NCBI GenBank assembly: GCA_028822375.1
Contig: JAPKDW010000005.1
Coordinates: 1-43,582 of the forward strand
Length of the DNA stretch: 43,582 nt
From: Opitutaceae bacterium
GTDB lineage: Bacteria; Verrucomicrobiota; Verrucomicrobiia; Opitutales; Opitutaceae
Direction: 5' to 3'
Part shown: positions 27,281-35,825 of the stretch, in pieces
Layout: each line of letters starts with the position of its first letter
How positions within the stretch are numbered: position 1 is the stretch's first letter
Made by a program: the position numbers and the translations under genes
Notes under the pieces: generated by a model
What the model saw: only the letters and a program-made list of their open reading frames with translations
The model's database searches: none
What the model was told of the DNA's origin: nothing

Positions 27281-27757
27281 TTAGAGGAGCGCTCCCTCGT
27301 GTTTAAGGAGCCATTCTTTACGCCAGATGTCTCCTGCGTAACCGACGAGTTTTCCGCTTTTTCCGATTACACGATGGCAGGGGAGGAAAATCGGCAGGAG
27401 GTTTCGATTGTTAGCGAGCCCAACGGCCCTTGAGGCTTTTGGGTTTCCGATGCGATCGGCGATTTCACCGTAGGTTGTGGTGGACCCACTAGAAATTTTG
27501 CTAAGTTCAATCCAAACGCTTTTTTGAAAATTGGTGCCTTGCGGCGATAGTGGAGTTCGGAGGGGGTTCGAGCCGTTCGCGAAATAGGATTTTAGTTCCT
27601 TTACAGCGCTTTTCAGGTGGCGGTTTTTGCTTTTGCTGGGCCGAGCGATGGATGAGCGGGTCGCTTTGGGTTTTGGGAAACGGACGGCGGTGAGACCCTG
27701 TTGGTCTGCTTCGAGCCGGAGGAGTCCGATTGGCGAGTCATATTCCACTTCGTCCAT
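27281..27757 (-). CDS. ogt: Methylated-DNA--protein-cysteine methyltransferase
   Basis: 'MDEVEYDSPIGLLRLEADQQGLTAVRFP', 'GTNFQKSVWIELSKISSGSTTTYGEIADRIG', active site 'LPCHRVIGKSGKLVGYAGDIWRKEWLLKHE'. Confidence 0.93.
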   Translation of the reverse strand: MDEVEYDSPIGLLRLEADQQGLTAVRFPKPKATRSSIARPSKSKNRHLKSAVKELKSYFANGSNPLRTPLSPQGTNFQKSVWIELSKISSGSTTTYGEIADRIGNPKASRAVGLANNRNLLPIFLPCHRVIGKSGKLVGYAGDIWRKEWLLKHEGALL

Positions 27758-27852
27758 AATCCGGCGGAGATTGGACGAGCGCTGAACAATGTTCAATCGC
27801 GTAATTTCGAGTCCGCTACCTTGCAGACTCACAGTTCGAGTCGGTCGGAAGC

Positions 27853-28569
27853 CTAGAGGGATTTCGTATATTCGAAATCCAAGGAGTCTTTGAAGATGAG
27901 CTGTCCCTCCCTGGAGCCGATGAATCGAATCCCGAGTTGGTGATTCACGACATCGTTTAATCGGAAAACGCGTCCGCTCATTAACAGTCGGGAATTGGCG
28001 CCTGCGTCACGAAAACCATGTACTTCGAATTTCTCGATAGCTGTTAGAACTTCAATTTTGAAGGCTGCCTTTTCGGCGACTGGGTCGACTATTGGAACTT
28101 CGCTTGCTAATGGTGGTTCTGTTCCTTCGGGAGTTGCAATGGGTTCTGCATCGAGTGAATGAGAGTCTTCTAAAATGGCGTCCACGTTTTTCGTGGAAAC
28201 TTCCTCGACTGAATCAACGGTCTTAATGCTAGTAGTGAGGGCGTTTGAGAGGGGATTAATTGATGGCCCGGTCGCAAGCGAAGTAGGACTTGCCTCGTCG
28301 GATTCGGCCCTAGCGACCACTGATGGAGGACTCAAGTTAGAGAGGTATGATTTGCCGAAATAGGCAAACGCTCCTCCGCAGACGAGCATCACAAAGCCAA
28401 TGCCGGTGAAACCGATTAGTACCCCGAGAGGATTCTTGGAATTGCGTCGGGCGACCTCGGACGCGGTGAGGGGTTCGGATTCGTAAGTCGGTATGTCGAG
28501 CGATGGGGTCTTTATGTTAAGACTCCGTCGCTGTTGCTCCTTTTTCAGGGCCTTATTGATGAGGCTCAT
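27853..28569 (-). CDS. GspB-like general secretion pathway protein
   Basis: 'MSLINKALKKEQQRR' N-terminus, TM segment, C-terminal 'VHGFRDAGANSRLLMSGRVFRLNDVVNHQLGIRFIGSREGQLIFKD' (GspB C-terminal-like). Directly downstream of an exeA-like gene. Confidence 0.75.
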   Translation of the reverse strand: MSLINKALKKEQQRRSLNIKTPSLDIPTYESEPLTASEVARRNSKNPLGVLIGFTGIGFVMLVCGGAFAYFGKSYLSNLSPPSVVARAESDEASPTSLATGPSINPLSNALTTSIKTVDSVEEVSTKNVDAILEDSHSLDAEPIATPEGTEPPLASEVPIVDPVAEKAAFKIEVLTAIEKFEVHGFRDAGANSRLLMSGRVFRLNDVVNHQLGIRFIGSREGQLIFKDSLDFEYTKSL

Positions 28570-28719
28570 ATTTGATTTCGGCTGCGTTGCTTGCGATTCG
28601 ATGGAATCGTTACGTTTACAACGGCTTTTTTACCGGTGGATTTAGGTGCAGCCGCCGAAATTTCGGCATCGCAGTCGGAAATTGAAGCCAAGCGAGGCAA
28701 GAGCCTTAATGAGCTAGGA

Positions 28720-29538
28720 TCAGTTGAAATCGAGAGAGCTGATTTCTTTGAGTGCGGTGCGAACGTCTCTGACTTTGACTACTTCGGAGCTTCGAATGTA
28801 GGCAGAAAGGAGCGACTTATCGCATATGTTATTGATAATCCGTGGGATACCTCTGGATTTCCAGTGGATCCAACGAACGGCCCAAGTGGTGAAAAAGGGA
28901 ATCCCTTGGCCGCCCGCCATTGCGATACGGTGATGGATGTATTGCTCGACTTGATAGCGATTTAACGGACGAAGCTCAGTGTGGACGAGGATTCGCTGGC
29001 GCAATTGCCTCAATCGATTTTCCGAGAGAATTCGCTTAAATTCAGGCTGACCCATCAGGATAATCTGGAGCAGCTTCTGCTTGTCGGTCTCGAGATTGGA
29101 AAGCAGGCGCAGTTGTTCGAGCAGTTCGAATGTGAGATTCTGCGCTTCGTCAATAATCAACAGGATGTCTTTCCCTTGTTGGATTTTGTCGAGGAGGATA
29201 TCGTTGACTTGCTTGACGAGGCCGCTGCGGCTCCGGCTTGAGCCTTCTTCGCCGAGCTCCGTCAGAATCGTTTTGAGCAATTGAGTCTCTGTAATTCTGG
29301 GGTTGAGGATCAAAGCGCTTTAATATTTTTCGTCGTCTATTTCGTTGATGAAATGACGGCAAAGCGTGGTTTTTCCGCATCCTACTTCTCCGGTCAGCAC
29401 GATGAATCCCTTCTTTTCCGCAATCCCGTACTTCAGGTGCTGGAGAGCTTCCTGGTGAGTTGGGCTGAGGTAAAGGAAGTTAGGATCGGGGGTAATATTG
29501 AACGGCATCTCTTTGAGGCCGTAGAAACTTTGATACAT
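28720..29538 (-). pseudogene. ExeA/GspA-like AAA ATPase interrupted by an in-frame TAA
   Basis: Two same-frame ORFs (29320-29538 and 28720-29313) read MYQSFYGLKEMPFNITPDPNFLYLS...VLTGEVGCGKTTLCRHFINEIDDEKY-TAA-SALILNPRITETQLL...DILLIIDEAQNL, i.e. one ExeA with a single stop codon at 29320-29322. Confidence 0.8.
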
Positions 29539-29618
29539 AAGCGTAAATTATTTTTTAAACCGAGGGGATGGTGCAATTATATTTTTGCAAAGAGAAGCCT
29601 ATTATAGGAAATAAGTGA

Positions 29619-29918
29619 GTGTCTAACATGAGAACCACTCGACTCCTAAATATTTTGTTCATTTTCGGCCTTTTGGCTGTTGGTTTTTTTGCGGGTTCTG
29701 ATGCGTTCAAACGCTACGAGAAGCTGAATGCTGCTCGCGGAGCGGAGGCAGAAGCTGTGGAGAATCTTGAGTTGGTAAATTCAAAAACGGATACGCGAAA
29801 AACCGCTCTTGAAAGACTGAAGCACGATCCTGAATACGTAGAAAAGGTCATTCGGCAGAAGCTGAATTACGCCAAAGCAAACGAAGTCGTGTTCAAATTC
29901 GAATTTGACGACCAATAG
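29619..29918 (+). CDS. FtsB/DivIC-like septum formation initiator protein (start may be 29628)
   Basis: ~100 aa, N-terminal TM then coiled coil, C-terminal 'HDPEYVEKVIRQKLNYAKANEVVFKF'. Confidence 0.8.
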   Translation: MSNMRTTRLLNILFIFGLLAVGFFAGSDAFKRYEKLNAARGAEAEAVENLELVNSKTDTRKTALERLKHDPEYVEKVIRQKLNYAKANEVVFKFEFDDQ

Positions 29919-29977
29919 ATGCGGGATTGCGATATTGGTCTTAAGGCGGTCGCTTGGCCGTCGAAGAAAATTGCCAT

Positions 29978-31402
29978 ATGGAGATTAGGATTCGATTCGA
30001 GAAGCACGGACAGGGGCATGTCTTTCAATATTGGGATGAACTCGGAAGCGAAGAGCAAGCGAGCTTGCTGGAGCAGGCCGAGGAGATAGATTTGGATGAG
30101 CTGGATCGGCTTATCAATACATTGGTCAAAGCGACCGAAGCGCATTCGGAGATCAACTACGATGTACTCGAACCGGCCCCGTATGAGCGAATCCCTGAAG
30201 GTCTCGCGAACGATGCTCGCTGGCAGGCGGCAAAAGAGGCGGGCGAAGCGGCTTTGCGATCCGGTCGCGTGGCTGCCTTTACCGTAGCTGGCGGACAGGG
30301 AACGCGTTTGGGATATGACGGACCGAAAGGGACTTTCCCGATTTCGCCGATCAAACATAAGCCCCTTTTTCAACTTTTTGCGGAAAAAATAATGGCTGCT
30401 CGTCGCCGTTTTCAATGCGACCTGCCGTGGTTCATCATGACGAGCAATGTGAATCACGATACTACGGCAGCGTTTTTCGCTGAAAACGATTTCTTCGGTC
30501 TGGGTGGCGAGTCCGTACGTTTTTTTCGCCAAGGTCGCATGCCGGCGGTAGATCTCGAGGGATGTATTTTGATGGAGTCGAAGAGCGCGATCGCGATGAG
30601 TCCGGATGGGCACGGAGGTTCTATGCGAGCATTGGATCGTAGCGGAGCTTTAGATGAGATGGAGTCGCGAGGAATCGATTTGCTGAGCTACTTCCAAGTC
30701 GACAATCCGCATGTGCAGGTGGTTGATCCGTGTTTTATCGGGTTTCATGCCCTTTCCGGGACTTCGATGTCGAGCAAGATGCTGCCTAAGGCTTATGAAA
30801 AAGAGAAACTTGGCCACTTTTGCATTAGCGGCGATCGCCTCGAAGTAGTTGAATACAGCGATATGCCGGATCGCTTGACGGCGTTAAGAGACGAGTCTGG
30901 GGCGTTGAAATTTATCGCGGGCAGTATCGCTATTCATATTGTTTCAGTGGATTTCGTTCGGAAGCTGACCAATGAGGCGAGCGCCCTAGCGTTGCCGTTT
31001 CATAAAGCCCTGAAGAAAATTCCGTACTTGAATACATCGGGAGAATTGGTTCGGCCTACGGAGGCCAATGGCGTGAAATTCGAAACATTCGTGTTTGACG
31101 CGTTGCCGTTTGCCGGCGAGGCAGTGATTGTCGAGTCGACGCGTTTAGGCGATTTTAGTCCGGTTAAGAATGCGGAGGGATTGGATTCCCCGGAATCCTG
31201 TCAGGCGGATCAGCAACGGTTGTTCGCTCAATGGCTGATGGCCGAAGGAGTTGAGCTGGATCTCGACGAGACGGGCGTTCCTATCCACAAGTTAGAAGTC
31301 TCTCCTTTATTTGGTTATGATGCGGAGAGTTTCAGCGAATCGTGGAAGCGGTTCGGAGAGGCGGTCGATTTTTCCAAGGACGTATATCTTGGCGATTTCT
31401 GA
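29978..31402 (+). CDS. UDPGP-family (eukaryote-type UAP) UDP-N-acetylglucosamine / UDP-sugar pyrophosphorylase
   Basis: 'AAFTVAGGQGTRLGYDGPKGTFPI', 'PWFIMTSNVNHDTTAAFF', 'MSPDGHGGSMRALDRSGALDEMESRGIDLLSYFQVDNPHVQVVDPCFIGFH', 'VKFETFVFDALPFA'. Confidence 0.9.
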   Translation: MEIRIRFEKHGQGHVFQYWDELGSEEQASLLEQAEEIDLDELDRLINTLVKATEAHSEINYDVLEPAPYERIPEGLANDARWQAAKEAGEAALRSGRVAAFTVAGGQGTRLGYDGPKGTFPISPIKHKPLFQLFAEKIMAARRRFQCDLPWFIMTSNVNHDTTAAFFAENDFFGLGGESVRFFRQGRMPAVDLEGCILMESKSAIAMSPDGHGGSMRALDRSGALDEMESRGIDLLSYFQVDNPHVQVVDPCFIGFHALSGTSMSSKMLPKAYEKEKLGHFCISGDRLEVVEYSDMPDRLTALRDESGALKFIAGSIAIHIVSVDFVRKLTNEASALALPFHKALKKIPYLNTSGELVRPTEANGVKFETFVFDALPFAGEAVIVESTRLGDFSPVKNAEGLDSPESCQADQQRLFAQWLMAEGVELDLDETGVPIHKLEVSPLFGYDAESFSESWKRFGEAVDFSKDVYLGDF

Positions 31403-31433
31403 AAGGCACTTACCTTTCAGAGGTTTATTACAA

Positions 31434-31553
31434 GTGTCGGCCGTAGATCTTTTCGAATTCGAGCGAGAGTTTAAAAGGTATTTGAATCGCTTGGAAATTG
31501 AATTGATCTACTTGCGGATTGCTTGGGTTTTGCTGATTTTGGCGACTCGGTAA
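31434..31553 (+). CDS. Possible 39-aa small protein, GTG start
   Basis: Reads VSAVDLFEFEREFKRYLNRLEIELIYLRIAWVLLILATR*: charged amphipathic segment then hydrophobic stretch, lying wholly outside the upstream gene. Confidence 0.25.
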   Translation: MSAVDLFEFEREFKRYLNRLEIELIYLRIAWVLLILATR

Positions 31554-31596
31554 GTCGCTTTCAAGCGATTCAAGCCTTTCTTTTCCAAATCGCTAA

Positions 31597-32847
31597 ATGA
31601 CTCTTCCCCACGTAAATGCTCTGATAGTCGAATCCGACGGAGATCGAGCGACTCGTATATGCGCTCTATTAGAGGAGACGCTAGATCTGGCTATTCGTTG
31701 CAGGCAAGTGTCCTGTCTTTCCGAGGCGAAAAATCAACTGATAGAGATGTCCTGGAGTTTCGCTATTGTGCGTTTGCGTCTTCCCGATGCCAAGGGCCTT
31801 GAAGCCCTAGTCGAGGCTCGCACTCGGCAAAACGATCTGCCGGTAATCGCTATCCTTGAGGGGGACGATCCGGCGGCGGTAGTCGATGCTGCGAGGAGCT
31901 TGGCGAGTGAATGCCTTTTTTTTGAGGAAATCGATCAGGCGTCCTTGGGTCAGTCGATTCGGTTTGCTTTGGAACGTGGGGAAATGCTCAGGGAGCTACG
32001 AGAGCGGCAGAGCGTGCAGGTAGCAATTGACGATGAATCGAAGTATCGGGATTTGATTGATCGTATCGACGATGCAGTTTTGGTCGTTTCGGAGGGATTG
32101 GGTACGCTTTTGTTTGCGAACGAAACGGCCGAATCGTGGTTTGGAGAGACGGTTGGAGAGACGGTGGTAGATTTACTGGAGTATGATCTCCGCAAGGTGG
32201 ATTGCGTTGAAATGGAAATATCGATCAGGCATCCGCGAACTCCGAATGTAGCGTTGAAATCGAAATGCTTGGAATGGGCGGGGCAATCGGCCTGCATGAT
32301 TGTTTTGAAGGATATTTCGAAGCAGAAAGAAGCGGAAGAGGCTTACCGGAATAGCCTTCGACAGTTGGAGGTTATTGGCGACCTTGTTGAGTCCGTCGAA
32401 ATTCCAACGGAAGTTGCCGATGAGCCAGAATTGGCAGTGGAGGGTGATTCGTTAGGCCCTGGGAAAAACGCTGCATGCCGAGGTAAGGCGCTCGTCGTTG
32501 ACGACGAGGAAGTGTTACGAATGGTCTTGAAATCGATTCTTGGCTCGCTGGGCTACGAGACGATCGTCGCGAGCGACGGTTTGGAGGCGGTTCGAATGTA
32601 CGAGGAGAATAGCGATACAATTTCGCTGGCGATCGTCGACCTGAATATGCCCGGCCTTAATGGGGGCGAAGTGTTTCAGCGATTGCGGGAAGATGGACGG
32701 CGTATTCCTATTCTTGTGACCAGTGGAATAGATGATTTCGACACGCTTCCTTTCGATGATTTCGAAAAGGAGAACAGTCGTTTTCTTATGAAGCCATTCG
32801 GGGCTACTGACGTTCGCGAGGCGATTGATTTGCTGATCGGCAACTAA
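31597..32847 (+). CDS. Kinase-less signalling protein: degenerate receiver + PAS + intact receiver
   Basis: REC1 'NALIVESDGDRAT...FAIVRLRLPDAKG'; PAS 'YRDLIDRIDDAVLVVSEGLGTLLFANETAESWFGE'; REC2 'ALVVDDEEVLRMVLKSIL...LAIVDLNMPGLNGGEV...FLMKPF'. No HisKA/HATPase motifs in between. Confidence 0.85.
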   Translation: MTLPHVNALIVESDGDRATRICALLEETLDLAIRCRQVSCLSEAKNQLIEMSWSFAIVRLRLPDAKGLEALVEARTRQNDLPVIAILEGDDPAAVVDAARSLASECLFFEEIDQASLGQSIRFALERGEMLRELRERQSVQVAIDDESKYRDLIDRIDDAVLVVSEGLGTLLFANETAESWFGETVGETVVDLLEYDLRKVDCVEMEISIRHPRTPNVALKSKCLEWAGQSACMIVLKDISKQKEAEEAYRNSLRQLEVIGDLVESVEIPTEVADEPELAVEGDSLGPGKNAACRGKALVVDDEEVLRMVLKSILGSLGYETIVASDGLEAVRMYEENSDTISLAIVDLNMPGLNGGEVFQRLREDGRRIPILVTSGIDDFDTLPFDDFEKENSRFLMKPFGATDVREAIDLLIGN

Positions 32848-32880
32848 ATGGTCGACGTTGCTTCGTAAGGTGGGCTTCGA

Positions 32881-33420
32881 TCAGGCAGCGTTGAATGTAT
32901 TCAGAATTAGGTATACGAGTATCCCTGTTACCGAAACGTACATCCAGATCGGGAAGGTCCATTTTGCGATTCGCTTATGTCTATCGTAGCGCTTCGTTTT
33001 TGCGAACCATAGGGTAAGGAAAATCAGCGGCACCACGACTACGGAGAGTAGGATGTGGGATATTAGAATGAAAAAATAGATGGGTCTGATTATCCCTTCT
33101 CCAAGAAATTTAGTGTTGCCGTGGTAATGGTGATAGATGATGTAAAGTATGAGGAATACGGCTGAAGAAACAGTCGCCGAAATCATAGAGGCGATATGAA
33201 CCCGTTTAATACCTCGCTTGATCGCAACGAGACCGACGGCTAAGCAGCAGGCCGAAACCGCGTTCAGGGACGCTAATATAGTAGGCAAGGTTTTTACCCA
33301 GCCAGCATCGCTATAGGCGGGAGTTTTGAAATAAATCAACCAGAATAGAAATGCCAAGATGGCGAAGCTGATTCCTATGATTGGGCCGATTGCCTTGCTT
33401 GATTGCTCGTCCGGATTCAT
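32881..33420 (-). CDS. DUF420 family membrane protein
   Basis: Five hydrophobic segments, conserved His pattern 'LPTILASLNAVSACCLAVGLVAIKRGIKRVHIASM', 'YIIYHHYHG', 'ILISHILLSVVVVPLIFLTL', 'HKRIAKWTFPIWMYVSVTGILVYLIL'. Confidence 0.85.
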   Translation of the reverse strand: MNPDEQSSKAIGPIIGISFAILAFLFWLIYFKTPAYSDAGWVKTLPTILASLNAVSACCLAVGLVAIKRGIKRVHIASMISATVSSAVFLILYIIYHHYHGNTKFLGEGIIRPIYFFILISHILLSVVVVPLIFLTLWFAKTKRYDRHKRIAKWTFPIWMYVSVTGILVYLILNTFNAA

Positions 33421-33461
33421 GTCGTTCTGTTGCCAATACTGTTTGGTAATGCCTTGGGAAA

Positions 33462-34760
33462 TTAGATGAGAGTCAAGGCGGGGTTTTCAATAATGGTCTT
33501 CAGAGCTTGGAGAAATTGAGCGCCGACGACTCCATCTACGACTCGATGGTCGCAGCTGAGGCCGATCCTCATTATCTGGCCGATCGCAATTTCGCCGTTG
33601 GCGTCAACCACTGGGCGAGCAACGGTCGCTCCGACTGAGAGGATGCCAGCGTTGGGTGTATTGATGATTCCGTAGAATCCGGTTACGCCGAACATGCCGA
33701 GGTTGGTTACGGTGAAAGTGCTGTCCGACATTTCGTTGGGCGCGAGTTTCTTGGAGCGTGATTTGCCGATGAGTTCCTTCGCCTCTAGGGCGATGGTCTT
33801 GAGCCCCTTGGCGTCAGCATCGCGGATTACTGGTGTAAGGAGACCGTCATCGATAGCAACGCCGAAGGAAATATTGACTGCCGAGTGTTGTCTTATAGTG
33901 GTTTCGTTCCAGGAGCGATTCATCTCGGGAACGCGCCTGAGAGCTTCGGTTGCTGCTTTGAGAATGAAATCGTTAACGGAGAATTTTACGCCGCCTTGTT
34001 CGGGCGAGAGTTCAGAGAGCTCTGAGTTGAGTTGTTTGCGCAGCTCTAGCAAGGCTGCGACGTCGACCTCGGTTTCGAGATAAAAGTGGGGCGTGGTCGT
34101 TTTGCTTTCGAGGAGACGCTGGGCGATAACGGCCCTCATTTGGGAAACGGGCAGATCTTTCTCTTCGGCGATTCCAGCCGAAACGATCGCGGATGAATCT
34201 GGGGCTGCCGGCTTTTTCACGGTAGTGGATTTGGAGGAGGTTGGATTTGCTGCGAGGACGTCCTTTTTGACGATGCGTCCATTGGGACCGCTACCAGTTA
34301 CATTCGCTAGATCGATGCTCTTTTGAGCGGCGAGTTTTTTTGCGAGCGGGGAGGCTTTGATGGCTGGACCGTCACCTTGCGGTTTTGGTTCGGCTGGAGC
34401 TTCGGCGGTTGGCTCGGCTTCGACTGCTTCCGCTTCTTCGCTAGTTGCTTCTTCTGTCTCGGCTGCTTCTGTTTCCGCGGGCGCATCCGCTGCGGGTAGG
34501 GAACTACTGTCGAAGGTTTCGCCGGCTTCTCCTACTGCTGCTATTGGAGATCCGACGGGCACTTGGCCTCCCGCGGGTACGATTTGCTTGAGCAAAACGC
34601 CTTCGTCGAAAACTTCCAGTTCCATGGTTGCTTTGTCCGTTTCGATTTCCGCGATGATGTCGCCGGATTCGATGGAATCGCCTTCGTTTTTCAACCAGCT
34701 AGCGACAGTTCCCACGGTCATGGTGTCGCTGAGTTTAGGCATATCGATTGTTGTAGCCAT
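33462..34760 (-). CDS. pdhC: Pyruvate dehydrogenase complex E2, dihydrolipoamide acetyltransferase (one lipoyl domain)
   Basis: Lipoyl site 'EIETDKATMELEVFDEG', Ala/Glu-rich linker, E3/E1-binding domain 'IKASPLAKKLAAQKSIDLANVTGSGPNGRIVKKDV', catalytic 'SCDHRVVDGVVGAQFL'. Confidence 0.95.
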   Translation of the reverse strand: MATTIDMPKLSDTMTVGTVASWLKNEGDSIESGDIIAEIETDKATMELEVFDEGVLLKQIVPAGGQVPVGSPIAAVGEAGETFDSSSLPAADAPAETEAAETEEATSEEAEAVEAEPTAEAPAEPKPQGDGPAIKASPLAKKLAAQKSIDLANVTGSGPNGRIVKKDVLAANPTSSKSTTVKKPAAPDSSAIVSAGIAEEKDLPVSQMRAVIAQRLLESKTTTPHFYLETEVDVAALLELRKQLNSELSELSPEQGGVKFSVNDFILKAATEALRRVPEMNRSWNETTIRQHSAVNISFGVAIDDGLLTPVIRDADAKGLKTIALEAKELIGKSRSKKLAPNEMSDSTFTVTNLGMFGVTGFYGIINTPNAGILSVGATVARPVVDANGEIAIGQIMRIGLSCDHRVVDGVVGAQFLQALKTIIENPALTLI

Positions 34761-34803
34761 AGAGAAAGATGCAGAGTTTTTGAATTAGAAAGAGTAGCGA
34801 AGC

Positions 34804-35778
34804 TTAGCAGATTTCGAGAACTTTTTTGACGACGACATCCGCTTGTGGAAGCTGTTTTTTTTCGAGCGGCGGGCTGTATACGGCAGGTGCGTCGATTGCC
34901 GAAATCCGTTGAACTGGCGCGTCAAGATAGTCGAATGCCTGGTTTTGGATAAGGTAGGCTATTTGTGCGTCGACGCCGCAGAAAGGTTTATTTTCTTCCA
35001 CGAGAACTGCGCGGCTCGTTTTCTTGACCGAGTCGACGATGGTTTTTTCGTCGAGCGGGCGAATGGATCGGAGGTCGACTACCTCTGCGTCAATGCCATG
35101 TTCCGCTTTTAGGATTTCCGCAGCTTCGAGACAGACAATGACGGATGGCCCGTGGGCGATGAGGGAGACGTCCGTGCCTTCGCGTTTGACGTCGGCTTTG
35201 CCTAGCGGGATGACGTATTCTTCTTCGGGTACCTCTCCCGTACTGTTGTACAGTATTGTACTTTCCATGACGTAGACGGGGTCGTTGTCGCGGATCGCTG
35301 CTTTGAGCAGGCCTTTGGCATCGTATGCGGTTACTGGACACACGACTTTGAGCCCGGGTGTATTCGCGATGAAGTTTTCCGGAGTGTGCGAGTGCGTTGC
35401 TCCGACTCCTGTGCCTCCGTTGGCGGGGCCTCTAATTACGATTGGAACGTTGATCTTCCCACCGGACATGTAGCGTACGCTGGCGGCGTTGTTGATGATC
35501 TGGTCCCATGCGACGTAGGCGAAGCTCCAGAACATGAGTTCCATAACTGGGCGTATCCCTAACATGGACGCACCGATACCCATGCCAATAAATCCGGCTT
35601 CGCTGATCGGCGCGTCGACGATGCGCTTTGGGCCAAATTGGGCGAGGAGACCTTCGGTGACCTTGTAGGCTCCATTGTATTGCGCGACCTCTTCCCCGAT
35701 GATGACGACGTTTTCGTCTCGTTCGAGTTCTTCGATCATCGCGTCTTTGAGCGCTTGGCGGTAACTGATTTTAGACAT
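34804..35778 (-). CDS. pdhB: Pyruvate dehydrogenase E1 component subunit beta
   Basis: 'SYRQALKDAMIEELERDENVVIIGEEVAQYNGAYKVTEGLLAQFGPKRIVDAPISEAGFIGMGIGA', 'VIRGPANGGTGVGATHSH'. Confidence 0.96.
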   Translation of the reverse strand: MSKISYRQALKDAMIEELERDENVVIIGEEVAQYNGAYKVTEGLLAQFGPKRIVDAPISEAGFIGMGIGASMLGIRPVMELMFWSFAYVAWDQIINNAASVRYMSGGKINVPIVIRGPANGGTGVGATHSHTPENFIANTPGLKVVCPVTAYDAKGLLKAAIRDNDPVYVMESTILYNSTGEVPEEEYVIPLGKADVKREGTDVSLIAHGPSVIVCLEAAEILKAEHGIDAEVVDLRSIRPLDEKTIVDSVKKTSRAVLVEENKPFCGVDAQIAYLIQNQAFDYLDAPVQRISAIDAPAVYSPPLEKKQLPQADVVVKKVLEIC

Positions 35779-35825
35779 TTAAAAATCCTTTTGTATGCAA
35801 ATTGTATTCAATAGTCTTCGACGAC

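Noticed and set aside
28591-28965. 124-aa plus-strand ORF between gspB-like and exeA-like
   Set aside because: Mostly antisense to exeA; no family features.
29867-30613. 248-aa minus-strand ORF
   Set aside because: Antisense to the UDP-sugar pyrophosphorylase; no motifs.
31399-31420. 8-bp hairpin CTGAAAGG-CACTTA-CCTTTCAG at the end of the UDP-sugar pyrophosphorylase gene
   Set aside because: Stem is clear but no U-tract follows; kept only as a possible weak processing or terminator structure.
34357-34788. Ser/Ala-rich 143-aa plus-strand ORF
   Set aside because: Antisense reading of the Ala/Glu-rich linker and lipoyl domain of pdhC; low-complexity artefact.
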